Assembly: GCA_964537245.1 (NCBI GenBank)
Contig: CAZHZL010000011.1
Coordinates: 1-49,298, forward strand
Origin: UMGS1840 sp964537245
Lineage (GTDB): Bacteria; Bacillota; Clostridia; UMGS1840
Length of the DNA: 49,298 bases
Direction: 5' to 3'
Shown: positions 18,801-29,500 of the stretch, piece after piece
How the letters are laid out: each line of letters opens with the position of its first letter
Position numbering within the stretch: the stretch's first letter is position 1
Made by a program: the position numbers and the translations under genes
Notes under the pieces: model-generated
Told to the model about the DNA's origin: nothing
The model's input: the letters and a program-made list of their open reading frames with translations, nothing else
Database searches by the model: none

Positions 18801-19213
18801 TTCCCTCTTGCGTTCTGAGGCAAGCGTTTTAAAATGCTCACATCTGTTATATCCTGAAATAAATCTTTATTAACTGTAACAGCACCCGTAAACACAACAT
18901 CTGCGCCGTCCTCTGCCATATATGTTACAGGAGCGCCTTCAACGCCTGAATCTCCTTCCTTGAAAACAATTTTGTTATTAATACGGTATGTACCTTCTTT
19001 AAAAATAACATTAATCGGTTCTGATTTGTCAAGATCTGCAACATATTCCTTAGCTTTTTTTATTGAAGCAAACGGATTTTGCTCGCTTCCGTCACCTGTT
19101 AAATCACTTCCGATTGATGATACATATACATTTATACCGCTCTCACCGGCAGCAAAAGCTGCCGATGAAAGCATAAGTACGAAAATAATTAATAATGAAG
19201 TAATTCTTTTCAT
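15899..19213 (-). CDS. Secreted multi-domain beta-helix enzyme (GH141-like)
   Basis: 1104 residues. Signal peptide ~1-22 (LLIIFVLMLSSAAFA). The beta-helix domain spans ~27-700: the NPFASIKKAKEYV entry, LYVNDAQATIARYPNND (~158-174), many N-x-I rungs and EDGGAIYMGR (~444-453). Then come a fibronectin-III-like domain (~715-800), a short helical FIVAR-like stretch (~805-880), an Ig-like domain (~890-995) and a terminal beta module ending in FKLFMWDDLKLLRPL. There is no SLH, dockerin or LPxTG motif, so the means of staying at the surface is unclear. The terminal module is shared with the protein at 31171..35277. It is last in the surface operon, 18 bases after the 1423-residue homologue. Confidence 0.75.
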   Translation of the reverse strand: MKRITSLLIIFVLMLSSAAFAAGESGINVYVSSIGSDLTGDGSEQNPFASIKKAKEYVADLDKSEPINVIFKEGTYRINNKIVFKEGDSGVEGAPVTYMAEDGADVVFTGAVTVNKDLFQDITDVSILKRLPQNARGKVLMLDLTKQGLSATSTFPSLYVNDAQATIARYPNNDYAVATASGTNEFSIDYENAANWKAENVFLKGSLKNGYVWTVTNVESISENTLTLSDTIRNGAYFYVLNLIEELDAPGEYVIKDNILYYYPLDSLENLDMEIIDFSGSTMFEIRGAEYINFDGITFEKSNSSAIIIPDDAWTNDINITNCNFNYLISTALEIRGFDCTISDNYSYGCGSRFIEFRSGKKEGLVPGNIIIKNNRIIGAGSWGHSIVGTIKGGIDSHENWYCIGNTIENNIIQDCNTASAINVTGNDNVIRYNEIINQGRIIEDGGAIYMGRAATKYGSEVAYNYIHDFNKENYFSALYSDDGFSGLVIHHNVIENVSRAMISGLGMNNQFYDNLMINVTSGMGLGTRMNWNTATYGENGTMYEEAYNVVYNSNPLISETYNTKYPQIKVAVDNHINKGYPFFAPWNTVVTGNVSIGSADAISSRPYHKYRSGLTSYTIKGENKVPGISDAIYYSGITAYVDELKAYGLKYTAADGTDLNGTSAGNPKLAYSDNLFVNASEKNYTLTSQISDVSTVHEIDMTKIGVLSTTNPKILENQKNSLKLYDASYDTKKAVISWEKTEKASEYDIVVSKNADLSSPIYSETSNNTYFNNNYTFDLDGEGTYYYKVTARGLSREDMFALESEIGQFTVGSAYTASFDNALSVLENELANIKAGNYSYGESDASLQSVYDSITTSSLSSQEDYDNAEEWIYTTFMAVEGNLVVPEMEITRFEPDMNTTTVYVEAKGLPANSLASVVVTNPETTIDSALTNASVSTMRYMDTVLADDKGCISLAFDTSRNEIDYTGAYEIYITNSEGNTLKESYTYGTVELSDVTMSDSTGKAITKETLSSYKGQTVTLSMSVKNRTSRTITPESYLGVYESGALKDAFVENQTPISANSDGVISVPVVVPENYTDSTEFKLFMWDDLKLLRPLTKTRLIFE

Positions 19214-19231
19214 TTTTTTACCTCTCTAAGA

Positions 19232-22200
19232 TTAAAGTCCTGCTATTGCAGTCTCTATTTGTTCAACGATTTCATCCAAAGTACGCTCTGTTGTTGATGA
19301 AGCATGAATTATTGCATTAACGGCATTTTTACCTGCTGTATCAAGAGCAAGATACTTATCAATATTAATACCTAAGTAATCTGCATTTTCCTTTGTAAGA
19401 ATAGTTGTGTAGTAACCGTTTTCATTTGCAAAAGATCTGCCGCAGGAGTTGATTGAAACTCGCAATATTTGTCTTGCAAATTCTTTTCTCAGATCTTCAA
19501 AGCTCTTAAAGCCTTTATTCATTGCACTTGTATGAATATCAATTCTGTCAAGGTCCTTAAGGTCATTTTTATAAAAATCATACAGATTTACACCGTTTTC
19601 GTCTATCTTTTCAAGCTGAAGTATCTCCTGATAATACGGAATTACTCTGTTCTGGAATATATAGTCCTCAAGACCTGTGTTATAACCTGCAAGCACCATA
19701 GCTTCCGTTACAGCCTGTTTATAAGCAGAAATGTCTCCGTCCACTGAAATCTGAACTTCTTTTGACTGCACCTTCGGATATAAAAGTCTTGCAATTTCAT
19801 TTTTATCCGAAACACCGTAGAAGGTTGTATTCATTTCAAGTGCGTCTCCGCAGCCGATAAGCATCGCTTCAAAATGGTCCTCGCTCAAAGGCTCGTTGAA
19901 ATCTTTCAAAATTGCGTCATAAATCGTTCCGTCCGCAGGAAGCTGTTCAACCTTTTTAAAGTGAGTCTGTGGCTCTCTGTGCTGTACCCAAACTCTGCCC
20001 TCGCTTCTTGTCTGTCCTCCTGTTGTATCAAGCTTTGCAAAAACTGTCTTGCCGTCAATCTTCCAGAACTGAAGAACACCGCCGGGAGTATTGATTCCGC
20101 CAACCTGCATTTCGTGCCACTCACCCTCTTTTATAGAGTAGTTAGGAAGCACGAACATTGTTTGATTAACGCCCTGGAACTCTAATATGTCAGGCTTAAT
20201 AACAGCAAGATAGCCTTTACCGTCTTTATCATATTTGAAGTACACACCTCTGTAACCGCCTGCTGAAAGCTCATCAAATTTAATCTGGAAGCAAAGAACA
20301 GAGTTCACTGTATTAACATTAGCTCTTGAAGCTGTACCTGCGTCTGTATAGAAGGTAACAGAGCCGTCATCGTTATGTTTTATTCCCGCTGTTTCTCTTC
20401 CGTGAGTCCAGGTCTGTTCAGGTCTGAATATATCAAGGTGGTCATAGTGAAGAAGCTGGAAGTAAGGTGATTTATTTACTGTAAGGTAAATTTCTTCTTC
20501 AAGTGCGTCAATTTCATCCTGTGATGAAGATGATTTATATGCTTTGTTTGCAGTGTCAAGAAGTGTTCTGAATTCTGCAAGGAAGCTTTCGTCATATTTA
20601 TATTCTTCTGAAGCATTAAGTCCGTCAAAGAATTTTGTTGCAGTTTCGATAGCAAGCTTTAATCCGTCCTTTGAAAGCTCATTTTTCTTAGCTGTTTTGA
20701 ATGCAAAAGGTCCTACACTCTTAACAGTAAACGGATTTTGTCTTGCAATACTGATTGCTTCAACCTGCCAGTAGTAAACTGTATTAAGGGTAAGACTGTC
20801 AACAACAACGTGATTATCGCTATTCATTTCCCATACAGTATTATCATAAACAAGGTTAGTCATTTCCTTATCAGTTGCTATCATAACTCTGTATTTTGAA
20901 GCACCTCTTACCTGATCCCAAGCGAAAAGTGTTTCCTTTGTCTGAACTGAGCCTTCTCCGTTCATAGGGGCGCGAAGTCTGAAGCCGTCCGCCGGTGTGA
21001 GCATAACATCTTCAACCTTCTCCTCTTCAATACCGATTTTTGTCATATCAATTTTAAGAATTTCAGGAACTGCCTTTGCAACCTCAGAATCAGGCTTAAT
21101 GCTGTAATTCTGATTTTGCGGGTCTACAAAGTAATCGTCACTGTATGAAAAATGAGGATTACTTTCCGGTTTCGCATTTGTTTTTGTAATGTCAACTGTT
21201 TTACCGTCGTAGGTATATTCTTTTGCGAAATATATATATTCATCCTGAGGATATGATGAAACCGTCTTTCCACCTACATTAATACCAACATTACCATAAG
21301 CAACAGCATTCCACGGTGCTGAATAAGGCTTTCTTGTTACATATTCCGCAACAAACGGATATTTCTTTAAATATTCGGAGGCGAAGCTTGATTCAAGAAT
21401 CTTAACAACCTCCTGATAAAGAGTACCCTCATCTCCGTATAATTCCGGATTCCAGGTCATACGGGAGCCAAGACCGATACCGGTTGCATTGTTAATAGTA
21501 ATATTAAAATTCATATTAAAGTCTGCGCCAAGACCTGTGATTGAATGTTTATTTACATCTTTAGATACATTGTAATCCCATTTTACGCCTGCCTGACCGT
21601 CGTCGTTGTAGTACGCACAGTAGGAATGTTCTTTATTAAGGTCGTGAACATAGTTATACATAACCTCAATTCCCTGATAAGTATGTGATTTACCGAAGTA
21701 GATAGCTCCACCGTCGTCAACATTTCTTGACTGATTCATAACCTCGTTGTAATAAACCTTAACATCTTCACCAGGAGTTGAAATAGCATAAGAATTTGAA
21801 CAATCCTGGAAAACATTGTTCTGAATCAAAAGACCAATGCTTCCGTTTCTTTCGGGAGAGTTATAACCGCCCATTATCATACCGGTGATTCCTCTCGGAT
21901 AATAGTTGGAGGCGATACAATGGTTATTTGAAATCACGCAGTTACCGCTTTCACCTGTTGAGGTATTACCTGATTTTATAAAAATAAGTGAGCCTTCGCA
22001 GGAATAAATTCTGTTTGAATCAATTACACAGTCATAAGACCTCTGACTGAAATTTATTGTATGTCGTCCCTGCATTAAAGAAAAATCACAGTTTCTTATT
22101 TCTACATTTCTGGGATATGTCGCATAAAACGCACTGCTTCCCTTTGTGAAATGGATTCCATTGAAGGACATTTTCTGAGCGCTTCCGAGAGTAATCATAT

Positions 22201-23503
22201 TAACGCTCGGTGAAGCAGCAATCTCAAGCTTCGATTCCTTTATGCTGTACGGCGGATAGTAATACAAAATCTCTTCATCAATATCAACATACCATTCGCC
22301 CGGCATATCAATTACCTCAAGCATATTAACAGCATAATATCTTGCGCCTGCTCTCGTTGTTTTGAAGTTAGGTCCATTAATAAGCTTATTTACAGGGTCA
22401 ACAGATATTATGTTTGACGGAAGTAAATCGTAGTCTGTATTATAATAGCCGTAAATTTGACCGTTTTTAGCTTTTGTCCAGGTTGTAGGCTCTATCTCCG
22501 AAAAACCGAAGGTGTTCGGCTGCGGAACTGATTTTACATTAGCAAAACCGCTGTTCGGCCAACGAGATAAGCTTTGCTTCATATCATCAAGATAGAGATA
22601 ATGGAAAAACCCACTCTCATTTGTTAAAGTTATATTATATTTTGATAAATCCATATAAGCAACATTTCCTCTGCCCGCTTTTGGAATACGAGCAAGCGTT
22701 GCCGCGTCTGTTACAGGCTGAAGCTCATCCTTATTAAGCTCAACTGAGCCCGAAATAATAGGAGCGCTATCGCCATAAGCTTCAAAATATACTGTCTTAT
22801 GGTCGGCTGAAGTGAATGTTGCCGTTGAAAAATCAAGAGTCTGATAAAGCCTATATTCTCCGCCCATCAAAAATACAAAGGTCGGGAATACACTTCCGTA
22901 TTTTTTCACAATTTCTTCTGCTTTTCCCGGAAGAGCTGTCAAGGTAATAGGAGCATCAGGAGTTCCGCCTGCTGTCTTCTTAGATTCAGGTGAAACATAG
23001 ATACCAAACAAAGGCTTTACATCATTTGCTTTAACCGATACATTTTTATTGTTATCGGAAACAATAAGTAAATCATCACTTACGGAATAAGTAAATCCTA
23101 ATTTTGCAAAAATTTCTTCCGAGACAAACCATACGCCGTCTTTATTCACAGTGTTGACGGAAAGATTAGATTTCTCTCCGTCAACCGAAATTTCAGCGCT
23201 GTTATCGGTAAGAATAACTGTCTTTTTTCCTGTTGCAGTAAGAGTAGCATCCTCTTTAGCAACCTCATATTCAAGATGTGAAAAAATGTACTGTACCGGA
23301 AGCATCATTTTTTCGTTTTCCATATAAACAGGGCTATCTAAAATTTCAGGAGTATCATCGTATATTCCCACCTTTGCATTATTTAAAAATGCAAATGCCA
23401 AATCCTCCGGAATATAATCATCAGCGCCTGCTGAATATGCACATAAAGGAAAAGCGGCAGTAATAAGACTTATAATAAGCAATATAAGAATACTTCTTTT
23501 CAT
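19232..23503 (-). CDS. Giant secreted beta-helix enzyme with stalk and adaptor domains
   Basis: 1423 residues. Signal peptide ~1-25. Residues ~35-155 resemble the copper-amine-oxidase N-domain often seen in wall-associated proteins (MMLPVQYIFSHL, then VWFVSEEIFAKLGF). The beta-helix runs ~165-820 with LYLDDMKQSLSRWPNSG (~303-319) and DDGGAIYFGK (~596-605), homologous to the 1104-residue neighbour. Next are a fibronectin-III-like domain (~835-937), a helical stretch (~940-1010) and a jelly-roll domain resembling LamG/DUF1080 (~1015-1235). A helical C-terminal domain (~1255-1423) is also found before the SLH repeats of the protein at 26596..30963. It has no anchor motif of its own. Probably an extracellular glycosidase; the reaction is unproven. 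Confidence 0.75.
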   Translation of the reverse strand: MKRSILILLIISLITAAFPLCAYSAGADDYIPEDLAFAFLNNAKVGIYDDTPEILDSPVYMENEKMMLPVQYIFSHLEYEVAKEDATLTATGKKTVILTDNSAEISVDGEKSNLSVNTVNKDGVWFVSEEIFAKLGFTYSVSDDLLIVSDNNKNVSVKANDVKPLFGIYVSPESKKTAGGTPDAPITLTALPGKAEEIVKKYGSVFPTFVFLMGGEYRLYQTLDFSTATFTSADHKTVYFEAYGDSAPIISGSVELNKDELQPVTDAATLARIPKAGRGNVAYMDLSKYNITLTNESGFFHYLYLDDMKQSLSRWPNSGFANVKSVPQPNTFGFSEIEPTTWTKAKNGQIYGYYNTDYDLLPSNIISVDPVNKLINGPNFKTTRAGARYYAVNMLEVIDMPGEWYVDIDEEILYYYPPYSIKESKLEIAASPSVNMITLGSAQKMSFNGIHFTKGSSAFYATYPRNVEIRNCDFSLMQGRHTINFSQRSYDCVIDSNRIYSCEGSLIFIKSGNTSTGESGNCVISNNHCIASNYYPRGITGMIMGGYNSPERNGSIGLLIQNNVFQDCSNSYAISTPGEDVKVYYNEVMNQSRNVDDGGAIYFGKSHTYQGIEVMYNYVHDLNKEHSYCAYYNDDGQAGVKWDYNVSKDVNKHSITGLGADFNMNFNITINNATGIGLGSRMTWNPELYGDEGTLYQEVVKILESSFASEYLKKYPFVAEYVTRKPYSAPWNAVAYGNVGINVGGKTVSSYPQDEYIYFAKEYTYDGKTVDITKTNAKPESNPHFSYSDDYFVDPQNQNYSIKPDSEVAKAVPEILKIDMTKIGIEEEKVEDVMLTPADGFRLRAPMNGEGSVQTKETLFAWDQVRGASKYRVMIATDKEMTNLVYDNTVWEMNSDNHVVVDSLTLNTVYYWQVEAISIARQNPFTVKSVGPFAFKTAKKNELSKDGLKLAIETATKFFDGLNASEEYKYDESFLAEFRTLLDTANKAYKSSSSQDEIDALEEEIYLTVNKSPYFQLLHYDHLDIFRPEQTWTHGRETAGIKHNDDGSVTFYTDAGTASRANVNTVNSVLCFQIKFDELSAGGYRGVYFKYDKDGKGYLAVIKPDILEFQGVNQTMFVLPNYSIKEGEWHEMQVGGINTPGGVLQFWKIDGKTVFAKLDTTGGQTRSEGRVWVQHREPQTHFKKVEQLPADGTIYDAILKDFNEPLSEDHFEAMLIGCGDALEMNTTFYGVSDKNEIARLLYPKVQSKEVQISVDGDISAYKQAVTEAMVLAGYNTGLEDYIFQNRVIPYYQEILQLEKIDENGVNLYDFYKNDLKDLDRIDIHTSAMNKGFKSFEDLRKEFARQILRVSINSCGRSFANENGYYTTILTKENADYLGINIDKYLALDTAGKNAVNAIIHASSTTERTLDEIVEQIETAIAGL

Positions 23504-23525
23504 TTTCTGCTACCTCCTTATGTTA

Positions 23526-26500
23526 TTAGTTTTCCAAATCCGCAGAATAGTTTATATAAGCATAACTGCTTGATGGTGAACCAACACGGCTTGACAAAAA
23601 TACTCTGTCACAACCGTTTTCTGTAAGCTCGTAGGTTTTAAGCTCACTAATCGGAATTGATTTAACCGTAACTCCGTTTGCGCCGATTGTTATCGCATTA
23701 ACACTGCTTAAAACATAGGAATCTGTAACAAACACATTTCCTAATTCGTCAAGCTCATATTTTTCACCATCTACACCGAGCGGCTGTGTAGTTAAGCAGA
23801 TTTCGTTTCCGTTTCTTGTATATACTGCCCAGTAAAGCGCGTTTCTCATATAACCGTTACCTCCGTCTGACCAGAAACGACCGCCTGAGTAGAAGCTGTT
23901 TACACCTGTTGATGTATTTGTCTGAACGCCGTATGGGTTAGTTGTACCTTGTGCATAATTGTCATGCCATTTACCTTGAGTAAATGCAAGGTTACCTACC
24001 TTGTTTGTATAATCAGAAGCAGGGTTTGAAGCATTTTCATCAACTATAAGCTGTAAGGTCTCAACCTTTCCGAAAGCGTCTAAGGCATATCTGAATATAT
24101 CGCCCTTTTCAAGTTCAAAATTCTTTTCCGTACCGCCTTCGTTAACCTTAAGAACAACGCCCGGATTCATAATTGACTCAACACCTTCACATTCATCTGA
24201 AAGAATAGCTGTTTTTTCCGACGAGCCGGTAAAGAAGCTTATAACTGTGCATGGCATTCCGTCGCCGTCAATACCCTGATATTGCCTGTTGAATACATGG
24301 AAGGTTCTTGTTTCGTGTCCGATAACAGTTCCTGCAACAGTTTTCTGATTTATAAGGTATTCTGCAAATTTTGAATCTGCTGTTGTTGTATACGCTTTTA
24401 CAAGGTGTTTACCGTCATCGGTGAAGTTATCGTTCGGGATTGAAACCTGATAGTAGTCTTCATCAATAACCTGCTGATTGTATATTGCCAATGAATTTTC
24501 ATAATCTGTGTCTGTTGTGCTTGGTTTTTTAGGACAAACAAATACTTTTGAAGCAGTTCTGTTTACAAGCACCTGACCTGCAAAGCCCTGTCCCGGTTTA
24601 TAGTACCAGCCTCTTACATTACCGCTGTTATCAAAATAAAGGTCTCTGTACTGACCGTTTGAAGCACCGTCTGTATCAGGCAGGAAAATTTCAGTAAGTC
24701 TGTTATCAGGATTTCCGAAGGTTTTCTGTTTTATCGGAAATTCAAGATAGTTTATTTCGCCGTCTTTATTAAGTGTAATTCTTACAATGCTGTGATAATC
24801 CTTGATTACAGAATAAAAATCGTTTTCTGCATAAGTGCTTTCAATGTTGTTTTCATCTGAAACTTTGATTTTTGAAGCGATGTCATAAGCTCCTACAACA
24901 CCGTCGGAATTTATTATTTTAATTGCTGTTTGCTGATCTAAGCCTGTTGTCTGCATTGAGTTGATAACAACAGCAGTTATATATTTATCAGCTGCTGTGC
25001 TTCCAAGCTTAAAGTAAACAACCTCACCAAAAATATCTATATAAAGTGTATAGGTTTCGCCTGCTACAATGCTGCTTGCGCCTTGTGCTTCAACAAATTT
25101 TTCTGAAAGAGGATATGTGTCTTTTTCGTTTGTAACATAAGTTACGCCTTCAACGGATGAAATCTCATTTACAACAAAGTTGTCAGCCTTTTTAAGTGAA
25201 GTAATTACTGTCATAGAGTTTACACCCTCAGCAACGCTTATAACGCATCCGCTTGTGATTTCAGTGATGTCAGAAGCTTCACCGCTTTCTTTTTTAACAA
25301 TGAGATTAAAGTTATCGTTTCTGTCAAGGTCAATTGCATCTGTTGCATATGTTCCATTGACAGTTTTTTTGCTGTAAGCAATTTTATTTACATAATCAAC
25401 ATAGTCGATATAGTAGCTTTCAAAAGCTTCAACTATAAGCATATCAGCCTTGCTTGCTCCTTTTGGAGTAACAACTGAAATTGTACCGAGTGAAAAATCA
25501 AAGGTTGCTTCATTGTAGGAAGCTGTACCTGAGCCGTTTAAAATCATATAAGCATTGTCATCAAAAGATACTGTCTTCGTGCCTTCTCCTGCTTTATATG
25601 AAATACTGCCCTTCTGGTATGCTTTAAAATCCTTAATATCAATGGTTATTACTGTATCAAGACCGTCAAGTCCTGCATAAACAAGTGTATAATCTCCGTT
25701 GTTATCTTCAACATACGCGTTTACAGTTCTGCCGAGATAGCCTCTTGCATAAGCTTTTTCATCACTTGTTCTTACAGTAATTCCGCCAATTGTCATAAAT
25801 TCAGTCGCTTTAACCTGATCACCGATAAAGTTTGAATAGCCGTTATCAGTAACTCTGCCTGTGATTTTTCTCATACCCAAAAATCTCTGTAAGAATGTAT
25901 CGGTATTTATTGCAGAATATTCAACATTTTCACCGATTGAAACTATGTCAAGCATTCTTACGTCAAGCGCGTTATAAATAAGCGTTGCCATATCGCCTTT
26001 TGTAATATTGCCTGTTGTTGCTGAAAGACCGTTTAAAAGCTTAAGGTCGTTTGCCATTCTTATATATCCTGTCGGGAAACCGCCGTAAACCTCTGCTCTC
26101 GCTCTGTAACCGAGCATTGTAACCATAACCTTGATTGCCTGCTCATATGTAAGCTGAGCTTCAGGACCGAATGAACCATCTGTGTAGCCTGTCATAATTC
26201 CAAGCTCACTTACTGTTTTTATAGCGTCATAGTATTCTGATGTATCGTCAACATCTGAAAATATCTCAACTGAGCTTGAAAATGAGTCTGCTGTTTCAAA
26301 TTCTTCATCAAGCTCTTTAAAGAACTTTTCTTTCCATTCAATAAGAGCGTCGTCACCTGATAAGTACATGCTTGAAATTATCGACGCAAGCTCCCCTCTC
26401 GTAAGCTGAACTTCAGGAAGGAAATTTCCGTCTGTATCAACATTCATAAGTCCTACCCCAACGATTGTATCAATCGCGGTCTGCTGAGTTGAAATCCCCT

Positions 26501-26582
26501 CAGCAAACCCCAATGTCATAGGAATAAGAGTACATATCATTACAAAAACAGTTAATAGTGAAAGTATTTTGTTTTTATTCAT
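23526..26582 (-). CDS. S-layer-like protein with N-terminal SLH repeats
   Basis: 1018 residues. Signal peptide ~1-28. Three SLH-type repeats lie at about 30-75, 107-160 (FSDVDDTSEYYDAIKTVSEL, then YTDGSFGPEAQLT) and 165-215 (weaker). The remaining ~800 residues are strand-rich, Thr/Asn/Gly-rich and low in Cys, with no catalytic motif I recognise. The long repetitive-looking body (TVITIDIKDFKAYQKGSIS and similar) fits a structural array or scaffold protein. It lies 13 bases after the 1455-residue SLH protein and 22 bases before the 1423-residue enzyme. It probably forms or decorates the S-layer to which the enzymes are held. Confidence 0.8.
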   Translation of the reverse strand: MNKNKILSLLTVFVMICTLIPMTLGFAEGISTQQTAIDTIVGVGLMNVDTDGNFLPEVQLTRGELASIISSMYLSGDDALIEWKEKFFKELDEEFETADSFSSSVEIFSDVDDTSEYYDAIKTVSELGIMTGYTDGSFGPEAQLTYEQAIKVMVTMLGYRARAEVYGGFPTGYIRMANDLKLLNGLSATTGNITKGDMATLIYNALDVRMLDIVSIGENVEYSAINTDTFLQRFLGMRKITGRVTDNGYSNFIGDQVKATEFMTIGGITVRTSDEKAYARGYLGRTVNAYVEDNNGDYTLVYAGLDGLDTVITIDIKDFKAYQKGSISYKAGEGTKTVSFDDNAYMILNGSGTASYNEATFDFSLGTISVVTPKGASKADMLIVEAFESYYIDYVDYVNKIAYSKKTVNGTYATDAIDLDRNDNFNLIVKKESGEASDITEITSGCVISVAEGVNSMTVITSLKKADNFVVNEISSVEGVTYVTNEKDTYPLSEKFVEAQGASSIVAGETYTLYIDIFGEVVYFKLGSTAADKYITAVVINSMQTTGLDQQTAIKIINSDGVVGAYDIASKIKVSDENNIESTYAENDFYSVIKDYHSIVRITLNKDGEINYLEFPIKQKTFGNPDNRLTEIFLPDTDGASNGQYRDLYFDNSGNVRGWYYKPGQGFAGQVLVNRTASKVFVCPKKPSTTDTDYENSLAIYNQQVIDEDYYQVSIPNDNFTDDGKHLVKAYTTTADSKFAEYLINQKTVAGTVIGHETRTFHVFNRQYQGIDGDGMPCTVISFFTGSSEKTAILSDECEGVESIMNPGVVLKVNEGGTEKNFELEKGDIFRYALDAFGKVETLQLIVDENASNPASDYTNKVGNLAFTQGKWHDNYAQGTTNPYGVQTNTSTGVNSFYSGGRFWSDGGNGYMRNALYWAVYTRNGNEICLTTQPLGVDGEKYELDELGNVFVTDSYVLSSVNAITIGANGVTVKSIPISELKTYELTENGCDRVFLSSRVGSPSSSYAYINYSADLEN

Positions 26583-26595
26583 TTTTTATTCCCTC

Positions 26596-29500
26596 CTACT
26601 GCTGTAAAAACATACTGATTATCTTAGCGCATTGTGCTCTTGTGCAGCTTTCAAAAGGTCTGAAGCTTCCGTCCTCAAAGCCGTTTACAATTCCAAGACC
26701 TGAGAAGCATTTTACAGCGTCAAGTGCATAATCAGAAATGCTTATATTATCTGTGAATGAAATTTCGCTTGTTGTTTTTTCATCAAGCAATCTGTAAAGA
26801 ACAACACACAAATCCTGTCTTGAAACTTTTTCGTCAGGCATAAAGACAGTATCTGTAACGCCTGTTACGATTCCGTTTTCATATGCTGCCGCAACATAAG
26901 GCGCATACCAGCTGTCAGAATAAACATCTGTAAACGGTGTATTGTAATCTGTTGCTGTAAGTCCTTTTGCTGTTACAATAACCTTGACAAGCTCTGCTCT
27001 TGTTAAGCTATTTTCGGGAGCAAATGTTCCGTCTCCCTTGCCCGACAAGATGCCCTTTTCATATAATTCCATTATATAATCGTATGCCCAGTGGTCTTTT
27101 TTAACATCTGTAAATACAGTTGCGCCATTTGCTTCGTTATTCTGTGTTGTAAGATTATCAAGATAATTTTGTTCAACACCGAAGCTTCCAACACTTGAGC
27201 TTCCGCTTGAGAAGCCGCCGCTTGATGAGCCTGTACTTCCGCCCGGTGTATATGATATACCGCCAAAGCTGTTAACTGTGCTTTCAATAGAAGCCTTTGA
27301 AGTAATTACAGCGCTTGTAATAACTGCGTTTATAGCTGATTTATCTGCAAGTGAGAAGTATTTTGGAATATTTAAGCTTACTTTATCTGCGTTTGCCTGA
27401 GTAAGAACATCTGAAACATAACCAACACCGTTTACATTCGGATATTCAACTTCGTTTACAAGCATATTTTCAGTCATCTGTGAAATAAGTGCGTCAATAG
27501 TTGCAAAGTTCTGATTCAGAAGTGAATCAACAGTTAAAGCTCTGCCTGCGTCTGAAATTGCAGTTTTGTATAAGCTGTAAATTGTAACACCATTGTTATC
27601 TATTGCAGAATAGTTCATTACATCTTCATATGTAAAAAGTCCGTCTTTTGAAACTATATCCTTTTTACCCTGATTGAAGGCTGAAAGAATAAGAAGTCTT
27701 CTTACATTTTCTCTTGAGCCTGTTACATCTGATGCTGATAAAAGTGATTTATTTGCAGAAATTACAGCTGCTGCTTTATCCAAATCAATGTTATCATAAA
27801 CCTGTGAATCAAGTGCAAGAATATCTTTCGTTGTCTGTTCCTTTATTACCGACGCATCGTCTATAAGTCTTCTGATAACATCTTCTCTCTGAGTTGTTAT
27901 TGAGAAATAAACATCATTTAAGCTTATCTTGCTTGAAAAATCATCACCGCCGAGAGTGAAGCTTAAATTCGTTCCCGAAGGAATGATGTATTCATTAAGA
28001 GGAACAACAATTTCAAAATAACCGTCTTTATTAGTTAAAGCTTCTTTCCTGATAAATGAAGATGTTCCTTTTAAAATATTAAGCGTAATATTTTTGCCTT
28101 CCTCTTTTGAAGGAGTGAAACCTGAAACTTTAAGCTCGTTTGTTTCAAAATCAAGTGATGGATACATATAATCTGCTGTTGCAACTGTCTGTGCTTCTGT
28201 CGCTGTTGCCGCACCTGCTGCATTAGCGATAAGCTTCTGATTTTCGTCCCATACGCTTATAAGAAGATTTCCTCTTCCTACTATTGAAAAATTGTGCGTA
28301 TTTGGACTGAGGTTTGTAGCTGTGGCATTGTATTCTTCATTTGTATATATAATAGTATTATCAGCTGAAATTTCATTTGCAAATGCTACATACTTATAGT
28401 CAGTCTTAGTATTATTTATTACAGTAAGAGTATTTCCGCTTAATACCGCTTCCATATATACAGGAGAAGTATATGAAAATTCATATGCTTTTGAAATTTT
28501 ATATGCAGGATACTCTTTTAATGTAAGTGCGTCGGAAACGCTTATTTTGTAAGAAGCTCCGCCTTTTTCTGAATCATCAAAAGTAAGAACTGCGGTTTTG
28601 TCGTCTTTCATTGTAAATGTATATTCTGCTTCAGCATTATTTTTTGAAACTGTCAGATTTTCTTTAAGCACGCTTTCTTCTACAGCCTGTGAGAATTTTA
28701 CAGTTGCGGTAACAGTGTCTTTATCAGTTTTTTCAAATATACCTTCTGCTGTAAGAACTTTTCCTGTAATTGCTTCAGCTGCTTCTGCGTCTATTATATC
28801 TTCGATATCAAGACCTCTTTTTTCAGCCTCCTGACAATACTGAGAGAATTTTGTTGCTTCAGCCACATCAAAGGTTTCTTCTGTATAATCCTTAACCTTG
28901 TTAAACTGCTCTTTCAAAAGTGCTTTGTATTCTTCGTTTGTAAGCACCTGTTCACTTACACCAACCAAGATTCCCTGCGTACTGCCGCTTGTTATAACAA
29001 CATTGTCAATAATTTTGCCTGCTTCAATCGGAATTGAGTATGCACGGAAAACAAATGCAACAGTTGCGTTATCGTTACCCTCAGTTGCAACACCGTTTAA
29101 ATTATAAAGGTTCCTTGCATTATAGCTGCCGAGTGAAGGGCTTACAGAAGAACCCCAATATCCGTTCCATACGACTGTAATTATCTGATTCTGAACTGTT
29201 CCATCGGTAAAGTTGATTGTTAAGCTTAATTTTGGATTACCGTTATTCTGACCACCTACTGATAATATGTCAAGAGTTTTTGCAAGTCTGCCGCTGCCAT
29301 TTAAGGTAATTGCGCCTGCGTCCAATGCAACAACATTCTTATCAGTTGATTTTGTATCTGTGCTTATTTTAAAGGTAAGCTTGTTGTTGTTGGTTTTATC
29401 ATATACAAGTGCAGGTGTATGCACAACATCTGAGCTTGACCAGTTTATTTGTGTGGTAGCCTTTACAATTCCGTTTGTGTGTGAAGCATTCCACTTGCTT

